Assembly: GCA_051453625.1 (NCBI GenBank)
Contig: JBOZIK010000001.1
Location: forward strand, 38,976,898 to 38,998,612
Length of the DNA stretch: 21,715 nt
Source of the DNA: Welwitschia mirabilis
Lineage: Eukaryota > Gnetophyta > Gnetopsida > Welwitschiales
Direction: 5' to 3'
Shown: positions 1 to 9,407 of the stretch, in pieces
Layout: the number at the start of each line of letters is the position of its first letter
Position numbering within the stretch: the stretch's first letter is position 1
Position numbers and translations under genes: made by a program
The notes under the pieces: generated by a model
Database searches by the model: none
The model's input: only the letters and a program-made list of their open reading frames with translations
Told to the model about the DNA's origin: nothing

Positions 1-65
1 TATTTTGATTACTAATGATAAAATTTGTTTAAATGTTAAGATGTGCATAAATACACACTACAACT
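1..65 (+). mobile_element. 3' end of an LTR (element A), cut by window edge
   Basis: This stretch aligns without gaps to the last 65 bases of the 5' LTR of element B (2682-2746); I count about 13 differences. It ends in the same AT-rich run and 'ataaatacacac' block that ends the B LTRs. The terminal CA seems decayed to CT at 64-65. No primer binding site follows, so it is the outer end of a 3' LTR or a solo LTR in plus orientation. The rest lies left of the window. Confidence 0.75.
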
Positions 66-1674
66 ATAGTTCTCAACCACTTATGCTTGTGTAGAATTGA
101 ATGCAAGTGAGGATGCAGACAAGAGCTAGTGGTTGTTATCTAGGTTTCTTCTACATATTTACTTCAATCATTATTAGATATTTGTGGATAATTTATGCTT
201 TAATTTCTACTTTTTATGTCTATCAGATGTACTAGATAGGCGAGATAACAAACTTTTAGTTTTTATGTTATGGTTCTATGCAATAAGCAATTCTCCTTTT
301 CTTTGAGGCTTATAGCTATTTTTCTAAAATTCCTATTAGACTATCTTGGAGACCAAATACTTATTTTGGGTTGACTATAGCAAGTTTCTTAATAACACAT
401 AGACAAATCTATCATGCCTTGGTCATGTATACATTTTTACATAAATAAAAACTTGCTTATTTCTTGGAATCTATAGAACTATATATGATTTAAGCTATTA
501 TCTTTCTCTTTTTATAAGCGTTATTCTAGAAGAATTTTTTTGTGTATATGTATCTTGAAGTTAGTTTCTACTTTCATTAATAGCCATTTAGTTTAATCTT
601 CATTAGCTGAAATGTAATGGGAGTTCCTCTAGTATTCTTTACAATTTATCACTAAGTAAATCTATGGTAATTATGATTAACTTAACTTATTAATAGTTAA
701 AATATCTTTTCATTAGATGAGATGACTGAATAAATATGTATTCTATAACATGAAAACTTAGGAACTTTACCTCGTGATTTAGTATTGTACTTACCTCATA
801 TACAAAAATTTCATATTAACTCTCAGTGTTTAAATTATCAATGTATTAAAACATTTAGCTGATTCTCCCTCTCAGTCCTAACTAATATTATACATTGTTA
901 GAATAAGAAATGAGTTAAGTCTTAATATGTAAGTTACAATATTATCAATATAAGTTACCCTCCCTTTTTCATGTGTTTTTCTTATTTTCTTTGCTATGAA
1001 ACCCAAATCCCAAGCTCAAAGTTTAATGACCTTGAAGTTCATCCTTTCCATGTGTCCCCTACTTTCCAATGCATCTTTATTTGATGCTCGTACTTAGGCA
1101 TGCACTAGCTCCTTCCTTACATCATGTCAGCTCCTAGTTTCCTCTAGAATTCTCAGCCTAGTCTTCCCTTGTGCACTTCAGTTGATACCTTGCATTCTTC
1201 TCCTCACCTGCACATCATTTCTGCCAACTGCTCTCCACTCCATCCTCACTGCTTACCATCATCCTTCATGTTCCCTCTGTCATTACCACATCAAATATGC
1301 TATGCCTTCTTCTTTACTACCCTGTGTCTTCTTCATGTATCATTACCTATGTGTTGACACCTACTCAATACCCTTCAGTGCACTCTTTCTTCTTTCCAAA
1401 TTACACCTTACACTATTTTTCTTCTAGCATTTCTATCTTAGTGATTTTGCTATCTCTATTGATAAACTGAGAGCCTTCTATTCTATGCTGAATCCTTATA
1501 AATTCTTGGTCCCTTCCTCACATATTTATATCTATACATAGTGTTTTCCTTATATTCACAGAAGGAACGATGCTAAAGAATGGTGCTTAATGATAACCAT
1601 AATTGTCTGCACAACTATAAAATAATGATTTATCTCTATGTTCTACATTAAGTAACCTTATTTCCATGGATTTG
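66..1674. other. AT-rich flank, no gene seen
   Basis: No open frame resembling a protein family and no RNA gene is visible. The stretch about 950-1450 is rich in C and T on the plus strand (many CTTCT and CCTTC runs), which makes two short overlapping spurious frames there. It does not match the other repeats in this window, so it may be true insertion-site DNA between element A and element B, or a repeat family absent elsewhere in the window. Confidence 0.5.
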
Positions 1675-2746
1675 TGTTGCGATGCCAATTTTTAGTTATT
1701 TGATAGGGTTGGATAAGTTATTTTGTAAAACTTTTATATAGGTTTGAGGTAAAATTATAAGGATTTTGGAGATATAAGAGGAAATCTTAGAAATATGTAA
1801 TTCATATCAAAATTTGATGGATTAAAGGAACTTTCTGATACACAGAGCTTTAAAGAAGGATTATTGACAAAAATGCTAAGTTCTCTTCAAAAAAATAATT
1901 AAATAAGACTGTCATTCCCTATGTTGTCCCTATGATAGGCAGGATAACGACTATTGATGTGGACCAATGAATCACTGCTAAGTCATCACTCTAAATCATC
2001 ATTTATAATGTACTATCATTCCTAGCTCAGACAACACTGATATGTAACTAACTCTGATAGCAACTTGTAACTATTTTGTTTGTTTCTGAGTTGTAAATAA
2101 GTGCGTCTTTCTGCACCTACCATTTATCCTTTTCTGCTATATTTTCTTATAAATAAGTCCCCCTTCGATTCTCCTTCTCATCTTCATTGCATCAGACATT
2201 CTTATGATAGGAGATTGAAGGTTAGAAGATCCATCTTAAGTATTGTAAAAAAACATGCACTTGGTAGAGGGTTGTCTATCCTCCATTGATACCCGATTGT
2301 TTTATAACCAAAATGCTTATGACTTTTTAATGCAAAAACTTTGTTTTATTTTTTTTCATATTTACATATTCGTTTATTTAATAACCCTTATAGTCTATGT
2401 TGCCCTTGATATGATGACAATTTCTTGGATGATATAGAATATCAAGGGTAACCTTTGTTAAGGCTAAAAGCAAGTAGTATTAATTCCAATTTTTATTTCA
2501 TCTAGAATAGTTGCGTCTTGCATTTGCATTATATCTTTTATTTCTTACATTGTTCTTTATTTCTAGTTTCTAGTATTATTTTGAAAATCAACCTAAGTAT
2601 CATACTCATAGACTTCAATGTGAATATAACATTTCAGATCTACTCCCACTCATACTAGTATGATGTATCATGTAAAATATCTATTTTGGTTATAAATGAT
2701 AAGATCTCTTTGAATGTAAAGACTTGCATAAATACACATCACAACA
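1675..2746 (+). repeat. 5' LTR of element B
   Basis: It begins TGTTGC and ends CACAACA, 1072 bp, with clear similarity over most of its length to 8862-9999. U3 carries one copy of the GTCATCC hairpin motif at about 1909-1952. A TATAAATAA box at 2148-2156 is followed by a pyrimidine-rich start-site-like run, so R probably begins near 2180. A short frame of 62 codons crosses the TATA region and is partly kept in both LTRs, but its differences are mostly amino-acid changing, so it is not called a gene. Confidence 0.88.
2148..2156 (+). promoter_or_regulatory. TATA box of element B 5' LTR
   Basis: TATAAATAA lies about 470 bp into the LTR and is preserved in the other LTR at 9400-9407. It is followed by CT-rich sequence, as expected for a plant LTR Pol II promoter. 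The position also matches an AT-rich block (about 12296-12306, minus strand) just upstream of the shared 'ataggagattgaag' block in element D, where the box itself looks decayed. Confidence 0.6.
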
Positions 2747-2749
2747 AAT

Positions 2750-2767
2750 TGGCACCATTGTCAGGGA
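2750..2767 (+). other. Primer binding site, tRNA-Asp type (decayed)
   Basis: TGGCACCATTGTCAGGGA lies three bases after the LTR end. It matches 14 of 18 bases of the complement of the plant tRNA-Asp 3' end (TGGCGCCGTTGCCGGGGA, established knowledge, used by Athila-type elements). All four differences are G-to-A or C-to-T at positions that would be CG or CHG sites. This fixes the 5' LTR boundary and the plus orientation of element B. Confidence 0.85.
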
Positions 2768-3437
2768 AGGCTATTGAGGAGTACAAGGGTTATCATCATT
2801 TGAATGAGTATATCAGACCTTTATTCAATTATTTGTCTATGTGATATTGTATTTTATTAGAAAATGTAGGTTTTTTGTGTGCAGTATTTTAGTTTCAATT
2901 TTTTTGGTTTTAGTTTTCTCTAAAAATTTATGGTCATCCCCTTTGTTATCTTCATGACAGTCAAGATGATAGTGTTTTATTCTATTTTTTACTTTTAGTT
3001 TTATTTTTAGATTGTGATTTTCCTAAAATAAATTGGTTTCTGTCATATCTTATGATGTCTGAACAACCAAGTGGATGACAGTCCTATTTTCTGTAATTTT
3101 CACTTATTTTTTAGGTTTTTATTTTGTTTCTAATTTTTTGATGTTTGTGTGTGTCATCCCTTTTGTCGTCCTCATGATAGACAGGATGATAATATATTAT
3201 TTTTTATCTATTTTCTATTGTTTGCTATTTGTAGGATGCTGTGCTATGATCAACATAGAGAAAAGATATCAGAGAGAAAAGCTACTAATAGAAAAGAACA
3301 TAAAAAAGGAATAGTGGATATAGAAAATAAATCAGAAAATCAATCTCTAGGTGCACTCAAACCTTCTTTCAAATTTATTTTTTTTTGAGTTAAATTTTCT
3401 TAACAAAAACTCTATAGAAGAAGAAAATCAATTCACA
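2768..3437 (+). other. Leader of element B with hairpin tandem units
   Basis: This 670-bp stretch between PBS and gag is T-rich on the plus strand. It contains three copies of the GTCATCC quasi-palindrome, listed separately. Two overlapping short frames (3075-3388) cross it, but they are T-rich low-complexity translations with no recognisable domain. Confidence 0.7.
2931..3192 (+). repeat. Three hairpin units, 110-bp period
   Basis: Units start at 2931, 3041 and 3151, so they are spaced exactly 110 bases. Each has a core of about 42 bases of the form GTCATCCC ... CATGAYAG ... GGATGAYAG, then about 68 bases of T-rich spacer. The middle unit has a different loop, with GAACAACCAAGTGGATGACAG. 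The arms can pair as a stem-loop with G:T pairs. Related units occur at 6243-6401 and in other parts of both elements. Confidence 0.7.
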
Positions 3438-4790
3438 ATGTCGAGTGCCTCCCATAAGAAAAAAATAAGTTGTAGGATCTTTTACCCCTAATGCAAACTT
3501 TACCCTGAGGGAATTATTAGCAATTAAGAAAAGAGAAATTCAAATACCCTTTGACCTACTCCCAAGAGATGATGTTGAGCTTAAAAATTTACATGCCTAT
3601 CCAACTTTTAGTGGAGAAAATAATGAGGATTCCTTGCAACACATTGCAGATATTAAACAACTAATCCTTATACCAAGGAATTGGAAGAGAAAAATTAGTG
3701 ATAGAACATACATGGTAATTTTTCCTATGACATTAAAGGATAAAGCAAAACTTTGGTTAAAAACCATACCCAATAAAAGCTTAAAAACTTGGGATCAAGT
3801 CAAAAAAAACTTTTGTAAAAATATTCATGAGTGAAAAAATATGATCAAGAGGAGAAAAGAGGTAATGAACTTTCAACAAAAACCAAATGAAAATTATGCC
3901 TCCACTTATGAACATTTTTTCATAGCAATCTATTCTAATCTAGTAGATGATTTTTCAAGAATAGAATAATTAGACTATTTTTATATCGGACTAACTCCCC
4001 ATACAAAATAACTTGTAGATTTTTCTTATGATGGAAACCTTATAAACCTTACATTATAATATGCTTAGATAAAATTATAAGAACTTGTGGAGGCTAGTTA
4101 AATATGGTCAAAACCTAAAGAAAATCAAATTGTTGGTTAACTCATCAAAGACTTAAAAGAGGTTAAATAACAAAAAGATGTAGAATCCAATCCTATAAAT
4201 TCCATAAAAGATTTTACAACAACCTTAGAGAAGTATGCAAAAATAATCTTAAATACCAAAACCACAACTAAAAGAAATTTTGTGCAAACTTATAACTTAT
4301 GTGAGGATAATTATCATGTCATTAAAACTATCCTCTTTTGCCAACATACAAAGAAAGAATATGAGAAGAAGTTTATGCTTTTAACCAACCATTTTAAAAC
4401 TTCTAAAATTAAAATTAAGAACAACTTAAATTAAACAATTATTTTCAAAATAATTCTCAAATTTTTAGAAATTAATTCAAAAATTCAAAATACCCACCAA
4501 GTTCATCCAACTACCAACATCTAAATAATCTAATCACAAACCTTGTGGATGAAATTAAACAACAAAATGCTAACTTTAAAAGACAAAATATGAACTTTAA
4601 AAGATCAAATGCCAACATGGAAAACTTAGTAAACATCCTTCAACAAATACTATTGGTAAACCAAAGACCTTAAGAAACTTTAGCAAAAAAACCTTTACCA
4701 AATCCAAATAAACTAAGAAAATATTATAAGGTGGTGATAAGAAGTGGACAAGAAATAAATCCTCCTCCATGTGAACCTTTCACCTCTTAA
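3438..4790 (+). pseudogene. gag: gag pseudogene of element B
   Basis: Encodes a decayed retrotransposon capsid protein, which would package element RNA into cytoplasmic particles. The likely start is ATG at 3438; an A-rich run near 3458-3468 shifts the frame, after which it reads from about 3469 in the frame containing 'TLRELLAIKKREIQIPFDLL'. A retrotransposon gag (PF03732-like) domain follows: 'YPTFSGENNED' near 3599-3631, 'MTLKDKAKLWLKTIPNKSL' near 3727-3786, and 'FYIGLTPHTK' near 3979-4008 after in-frame stops. A degenerate zinc knuckle (Y-x2-C-x4-H-x6-C, 4291-4341) may have lost its first Cys to Tyr. An Asn/Gln-rich coiled-coil-like part lies at about 4530-4670. Many stops (3832, 3967, 4009, 4057 and others) rule out a product. 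Confidence 0.8.
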
Positions 4791-5148
4791 AATAATGTTA
4801 GAAATAATGATGAAAAAGAAGAAGAGGACATTGAGATACTAGAACATTATAACTTCTCTTCTCTTGGCAAAAAGAAAAATAAAAATACTTCCCAATAAAT
4901 CATCTCCTAGATGGATAGGCTTAACAACAATTCAACTTTCAATAATCATCTAAACCCTTAATGAAAAACATAATCATAAACTTATCTTTTTAGAAAGTCT
5001 TACAAGAAAACCCAAGGTACTCAAAATTATTGAAAGCTAATAAGAAGAAAACATAAATGAGTTATCTCTAAGCAAAGTCTTTCTTTCCTAATCCCTCATG
5101 AATTTAGTGTTATAAAAATCATCCAAATTTAAATATCCAGGAGTAGCA
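4791..5148 (+). pseudogene. gag-protease linker of element B, decayed
   Basis: Acidic low-complexity coding remains ('NNDEKEEEDIEILE' near 4801-4842) followed by stop-rich sequence that leads into protease. The residues just before 5149 read like 'FKYPGVAMV', comparable to 'KFKDVGVV' just upstream of the protease in element D, so the protease frame starts upstream of the ATG at 5149. No independent gene is seen here. Confidence 0.55.
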
Positions 5149-6054
5149 ATGGTAAATGTTACTTTGGAGAAAAACAAAATGATTAGGAAAGCCTTGATTG
5201 ACATTGGAACGAGTCTTAATATTATGACACTTCATGTTTGTAAGAGACTTGGTTTAAAGGATAGAATAGATCCTACTCTGATTGTCTTAAAATTAGTAGA
5301 TACATTAGTTAATAAACCATTAGGCATTATTAAATATTTGGCAATACAAATTGAAGAGGATTACTACCCTATAGATGTGATCATCATAAAAGTTGAGCAT
5401 AATAGAGGATACCCTTTACTTCTAGGTAGAGACTTTAGTGCAACCGCCTACTGCATCATTGATATAGGAGCAGGAGCAATGAAATGTCATTTTGGAAATA
5501 GAATATTTACCATTAGAGTCTTTGATCTAGTTGAGAAAGATTTAGGTGATGAAATAAACTTAGAAGATAACATCAAACCCACTTTATTTTTACAACATCA
5601 TCAACTTAAAGAAAGAGAGATAAAATCAAATGAGCATGTGCTTTGTGATGATCAAATTAAAAAAGAGAAAGAAATAAAACCTTTAGTGTGTGAGGAAGTC
5701 CAACTTTTTAAGAAAAAGTATGAGAGAGATTGTCCATTACATAAGTCAAAAATTAAAAATCATAATTTAAATTTTAATGAAAAAAATGTTTCCAATGTAC
5801 TTGAATATAATTTTCTTTATGATAATCAAAATAAAACTCTTGCATTCAATAAAAATCTTTTATCAAAGTTACCATTTCTATTACCTTTAACTTCTAAACT
5901 TTGTGCTTTAATATGGTATTATAGAGTGCTCTTCATTACTTTCTTTTTTATTCAACTGATTTTATTTAGAAAGTATTGCACATCTATTGTGTTTTATCAA
6001 TTGGTAAATTTTGGTTTGGACCTTATTTCTCTAAAAATATTGAGACTAAAATAG
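5149..6054 (+). pseudogene. Retroviral-type aspartic protease, fused to an unrelated tail
   Basis: A 301-codon frame without stops. Residues 1-160 are a retrotransposon aspartic protease, which would cleave the gag-pol polyprotein. The active-site region reads 'ALIDIGTSLNI' (Asp18-Ile-Gly-Thr-Ser), the D-x-G-[AST]-S form of Athila-like elements. 'GYPLLLGRDFSATAYCIIDI' (residues 87-106) and 'FTIRVFDLVEKD' are shared with element D. Residues about 205-235, including 'LEYNFLYDNQNKT', match the segment that precedes RT. After about residue 240 the match stops and the frame runs into hydrophobic sequence (residues 246-275) where RT should begin. The codons thus look like an accidental fusion made by the deletion of pol. 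It is the longest clean frame in the window, but its flanks are dead, so I call it a remnant. ATG 5149 is internal to the original polyprotein. Confidence 0.75.
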
Positions 6055-6514
6055 ATCCTTGAGTTTCCCTTATTCTTTATTTTTAATAAATAATGTAAAT
6101 TAGATTTGGGAATTGAATAAAATTTGCTTGCTTTGCCATTTTCTTTTTAATTTTATGTTTTGATAGTTTTTGATTTCATCTTTTGTTTTTAGTTTTTATT
6201 TGTGTTTTCAGTTTCTATATTATGTTTTTTGTAATAATAATATATCATCTCCTATGTCATCCCCATGATAAGGTGAATGACAGTCACTTTTGTTGAATTT
6301 TTTAACTTTTTAATAAATTTTTGTGTTTTTTAATTTTTTGTTTCTTTGTCTCTGTCATCCTCTCTATTGTCTGGACAATGAGCGAGATAGCAGTCGATGA
6401 CATGTTAATTTTTGTTTTTCTATTATTTTGAGAAAATACATTTTTATGACTCTGTTAAAATTTCTAACTTGACTACTTAAGAATTTCATAAAGTTAATGG
6501 GTAAAATTTGGAAT
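6055..6514 (+). other. T-rich replacement segment of element B
   Basis: The sequence between the truncated RT start and the post-integrase region is T-rich on the plus strand, holds two hairpin units (6243-6401) and resembles the leader at 2860-3240 in composition and motif content. It occupies the place where about 3.3 kb of RT, RNase H and integrase sits in element D. No gene is seen. Confidence 0.6.
6243..6401 (+). repeat. Two hairpin units, 109-bp period
   Basis: Units at about 6243-6283 (ATCTCCTATGTCATCCCC ... GTGAATGACAG) and 6352-6401 (TGTCATCC ... GTCGATGACA). The second holds a 14-base near-perfect palindrome, ATTGTCTGGACAAT, at 6366-6379. Spacing is about the same as the 110 bp seen in the leader copies at 2931-3192. 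Confidence 0.65.
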
Positions 6515-6844
6515 TACACAAGAAAATTGTCTAGATTTTCTCTTAGCTTTTTTCTTTGAAGGATTATTATGGCATTACTTGATTATCTTTCAAACATGAT
6601 TTATGTATTTATTTTCATAATTAGTCTTTTGATTTGGGCATTTTAGAGGTAAGATTGTATTCATCCAATCTTAAAACATTCACACGTCTATAAACTTTAA
6701 TTAAAGGAAGATGCTTTATTTTTGATATTTTTACTAATGATAAAAAGATTTTAAATTATTTAAGAGTATCATTTTTTTGTCTTAATATTATGATTTTCAC
6801 CTTTGTCTTTTGGATTGTTTGGTCATGTAAAATGTTATTTTCTT

Positions 6845-6895
<51 letters not shown>

Positions 6896-6941
6896 TAAAA
6901 TAAAAATCATGATTTTTTATATTTATGATATCTCAAAAACA
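6515..6941 (+). other. Post-integrase region of element B, left part
   Basis: It aligns to the complement of element D from about 16830 down to 16430. The clearest match is 'aagattgtattcatccaatc' (from 6651) with the complement of 16660-16680, followed by the shared 'aaaggaagatgc' block near 6705. This is the sequence immediately downstream of the integrase end. It shows that element B once belonged to a full gag-pol lineage. Confidence 0.75.
6846..6892. repeat. (AG)n microsatellite, 47 bp
   Basis: An uninterrupted run of AG dinucleotides. The matching place in element D has only a short purine run ('atagaaaaaaataaat' on the minus strand, about 16470-16490), so the microsatellite grew inside the element B copy. 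It sits 50 bp before an assembly gap. Confidence 0.97.
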
Positions 6942-7821
6942 NNNNNNNNNNNNNNNNNNNNNNNNNNNNNNNNNNNNNNNNNNNNNNNNNNNNNNNNNNN
7001 NNNNNNNNNNNNNNNNNNNNNNNNNNNNNNNNNNNNNNNNNNNNNNNNNNNNNNNNNNNNNNNNNNNNNNNNNNNNNNNNNNNNNNNNNNNNNNNNNNNN
7101 NNNNNNNNNNNNNNNNNNNNNNNNNNNNNNNNNNNNNNNNNNNNNNNNNNNNNNNNNNNNNNNNNNNNNNNNNNNNNNNNNNNNNNNNNNNNNNNNNNNN
7201 NNNNNNNNNNNNNNNNNNNNNNNNNNNNNNNNNNNNNNNNNNNNNNNNNNNNNNNNNNNNNNNNNNNNNNNNNNNNNNNNNNNNNNNNNNNNNNNNNNNN
7301 NNNNNNNNNNNNNNNNNNNNNNNNNNNNNNNNNNNNNNNNNNNNNNNNNNNNNNNNNNNNNNNNNNNNNNNNNNNNNNNNNNNNNNNNNNNNNNNNNNNN
7401 NNNNNNNNNNNNNNNNNNNNNNNNNNNNNNNNNNNNNNNNNNNNNNNNNNNNNNNNNNNNNNNNNNNNNNNNNNNNNNNNNNNNNNNNNNNNNNNNNNNN
7501 NNNNNNNNNNNNNNNNNNNNNNNNNNNNNNNNNNNNNNNNNNNNNNNNNNNNNNNNNNNNNNNNNNNNNNNNNNNNNNNNNNNNNNNNNNNNNNNNNNNN
7601 NNNNNNNNNNNNNNNNNNNNNNNNNNNNNNNNNNNNNNNNNNNNNNNNNNNNNNNNNNNNNNNNNNNNNNNNNNNNNNNNNNNNNNNNNNNNNNNNNNNN
7701 NNNNNNNNNNNNNNNNNNNNNNNNNNNNNNNNNNNNNNNNNNNNNNNNNNNNNNNNNNNNNNNNNNNNNNNNNNNNNNNNNNNNNNNNNNNNNNNNNNNN
7801 NNNNNNNNNNNNNNNNNNNNN
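6942..7821. other. Assembly gap, 880 N
   Basis: Undetermined bases. Alignment of both flanks to element D places 6941 at about 16430 and 7822 at about 16422, so only around 7 bp are expected here if element B were uninterrupted. Frames called across it are artefacts. Confidence 0.99.
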
Positions 7822-8340
7822 AAAGCATGATGTCCTACTGCAAGTACACTAGGGCAAATATTTTTGAGAGGAGCCTTTAGCAGTGTAATATGGTAGCTTT
7901 TAGAACTCTACTTGAAGGTTAGTTGATTATGCTTCGCAGGTCATTACTTCTCTTACTATAGATGCACTCCTCTCATTGTGGATAATAAAGTTGTATTTAA
8001 ACTTTGAGGCTATAGAATCAGTGATATTTTTGGTATCATCAGAGGCATTGCTTACTTCCTAGACTCTTAGTCTTTTTACATGATCATTTCATTTCTTAAG
8101 ATTTGGATGTTTATTTTTAGATGATGGTAGGAGAGTTCATTTTTGAGTAATTCTTTGATCTAATTATTCATTGTTTAAAGGATTTTACTCTATCATCATC
8201 ATAATCATACCTTATTGAATGAAATTTTTGTACATTAAGTTATGAATTTTTCACATCAAGTGATGTTATAATTTCTTTCCTGGGAGTCTATTAGCTTAAA
8301 ATATCAGATTGGTAAGCTATCTTTTGCTTATATTATCTTA
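7822..8340 (+). other. Post-integrase region of element B, right part
   Basis: It aligns to the complement of element D from about 16422 down to 15900: 'catgatgtc' at 7826 and 'aaactttgaggctata' near 7998 are shared with the complement of 16411-16418 and about 16245-16260. Noncoding in both elements. Confidence 0.75.
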
Positions 8341-8846
8341 TGTCTGTTCTTCTTGATTTATTTTGTGGTTTTGTTAGTTGTTTCAAATTTATTACTGTAT
8401 TTTCTTCTTTTTGTGATAAAACATTTTTATTATCCACTCTTTTCTTTACCTATCAGAATATTTCATATCTCTATATTTTTTTAACTTTGATATTACTCCT
8501 CTTTGCACTTCATTTTGAAAATTGTCCTCATTCTCACCATTCTTTACCTACCTTTTCACTCTCATTTACTTTCTTTGCTTTATTTTCCAATACAGGGTGT
8601 ATTGGTTTTTCTTTGAGGGGTACAAAGACTCATTTTCATGACTTATTTTTCAAAAATTTTTAACTTAATTTAGAGCTTTCATGATATAAAATTTTTAAAA
8701 TTTCATACACATTATGTATTACTTGTCATTTATCTGTGTGATGTGTTTTATGAGCCTATTTTATAACTTCTAAATTTATATTTTTAAAAATAAATTAGCT
8801 CACAATTATGGTTTTTTTACCTAGTTTTTATTAGAAACTGACAAAG
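8341..8846 (+). other. 3' untranslated end of element B
   Basis: T-rich sequence leading to the polypurine tract. A 107-codon frame at 8340-8663 is Phe/Leu/Ser-rich with no recognisable domain and reflects T richness. The last 40 bases ('ttttattagaaactgac') match the complement of 12829-12860 in element D. ORF3, which occupies this part of element D, is absent. Confidence 0.55.
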
Positions 8847-8861
8847 CTAAGTGGAGGGCTA
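8847..8861 (+). other. Polypurine tract of element B
   Basis: Purine-rich 'ctaagtggagggcta' directly abuts the TGTTGC start of the 3' LTR, the expected site of plus-strand DNA priming. The matching block in element D is 'gctaagtgagagtta' (complement of 12814-12828). Confidence 0.75.
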
Positions 8862-9175
8862 TGTTGCACTACTAATTTTTGGTTATTTAACATAATTTTG
8901 TGAGTTGTTTTGCAGGACTTTTATATAGGTTTAGGTGCAAGTCTGAAGATTTTGGAGATACAAGAGGAAATCTCAGAAATATACGATCCTTATCCAAATC
9001 TGATGTATTAAAAGGCACTTTATAATACACAAAGCTTTAAAAAAGGATTATTGATAAAAATGCTAAGTTCTCTTTAAGAAAATTATCAAAGAATATTGTC
9101 CTCTTCTACGTCGTCCCCACTACAGATAGGATAATAACTTCTAATATGGACTAATGAATTACTATTGAGTCATTA

Positions 9176-9250
9176 TGTTGCGGTGTGTATTTGTGCAATA
9201 GTTCACGTTCAAATTCAATCCTGTTAATTATCAATAAGATGCAAAATACA
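9176..9250 (-). mobile_element. Nested LTR end inserted antisense in the 3' LTR of B
   Basis: 'tgttgcggtgtgtatttg' at 9176 is the reverse complement of an LTR 3' end ('aatacacaccgcaaca'). The complement keeps resembling the last 60-70 bases of the B LTRs, with the same 'gaatttgaa..tgaa.ttgca.aaatacacacc' pattern. The 5' LTR has ordinary LTR sequence at this place (about 1985-2097). So a related element or solo LTR went into the 3' LTR in the opposite direction; its remainder is hidden in the following gap. Confidence 0.7.
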
Positions 9251-9350
9251 NNNNNNNNNNNNNNNNNNNNNNNNNNNNNNNNNNNNNNNNNNNNNNNNNN
9301 NNNNNNNNNNNNNNNNNNNNNNNNNNNNNNNNNNNNNNNNNNNNNNNNNN
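9251..9350. other. Assembly gap, exactly 100 N
   Basis: The round length is a common placeholder for a gap of unknown size. It hides the rest of the nested antisense LTR and about 110 bp of the 3' LTR of element B (equivalent to 1990-2097). Confidence 0.97.
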
Positions 9351-9399
9351 AAGCACACCTTTCTTCACCTATCATTTGTCTTTTTCTACTATATTTTCC

Positions 9400-9407
9400 T
9401 ATAAATA
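9400..9407 (+). promoter_or_regulatory. TATA box of element B 3' LTR
   Basis: TATAAATA, at the place matching 2148-2156 in the 5' LTR, followed by the same CT-rich run. Confidence 0.55.

Noticed and set aside
1169-1427. Two overlapping plus-strand frames of 62 and 81 codons
   Set aside because: Both are His/Ser/Leu/Cys-rich translations of a C/T-rich stretch, overlap in different frames and show no domain or signal.
2101-2289. Frame crossing the LTR TATA box, partly kept in both LTRs of B (compare 9370-9541)
   Set aside because: Shared residues follow from LTR homology; the differences between copies are largely amino-acid changing and the frame covers the promoter, so there is no sign of selection on a protein.
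2931-3192. Possible CRISPR-like array, because of regular spacing of palindromic units
   Set aside because: Only three diverged units of about 110 bp, inside a plant retrotransposon leader, with no cas genes and spacers that are alike rather than unique.
3075-3388. Two leader frames with membrane-like residues
   Set aside because: Phe/Ile/Leu richness comes from T-rich DNA and the frames cross the hairpin units; no matching frame exists in other copies here.
6909-7880. Long frames on both strands across the 880-N gap
   Set aside because: They consist almost wholly of undetermined bases.
8340-8663. 107-codon Phe-rich plus-strand frame near the end of element B
   Set aside because: T-rich untranslated sequence; no domain and no counterpart in element D.
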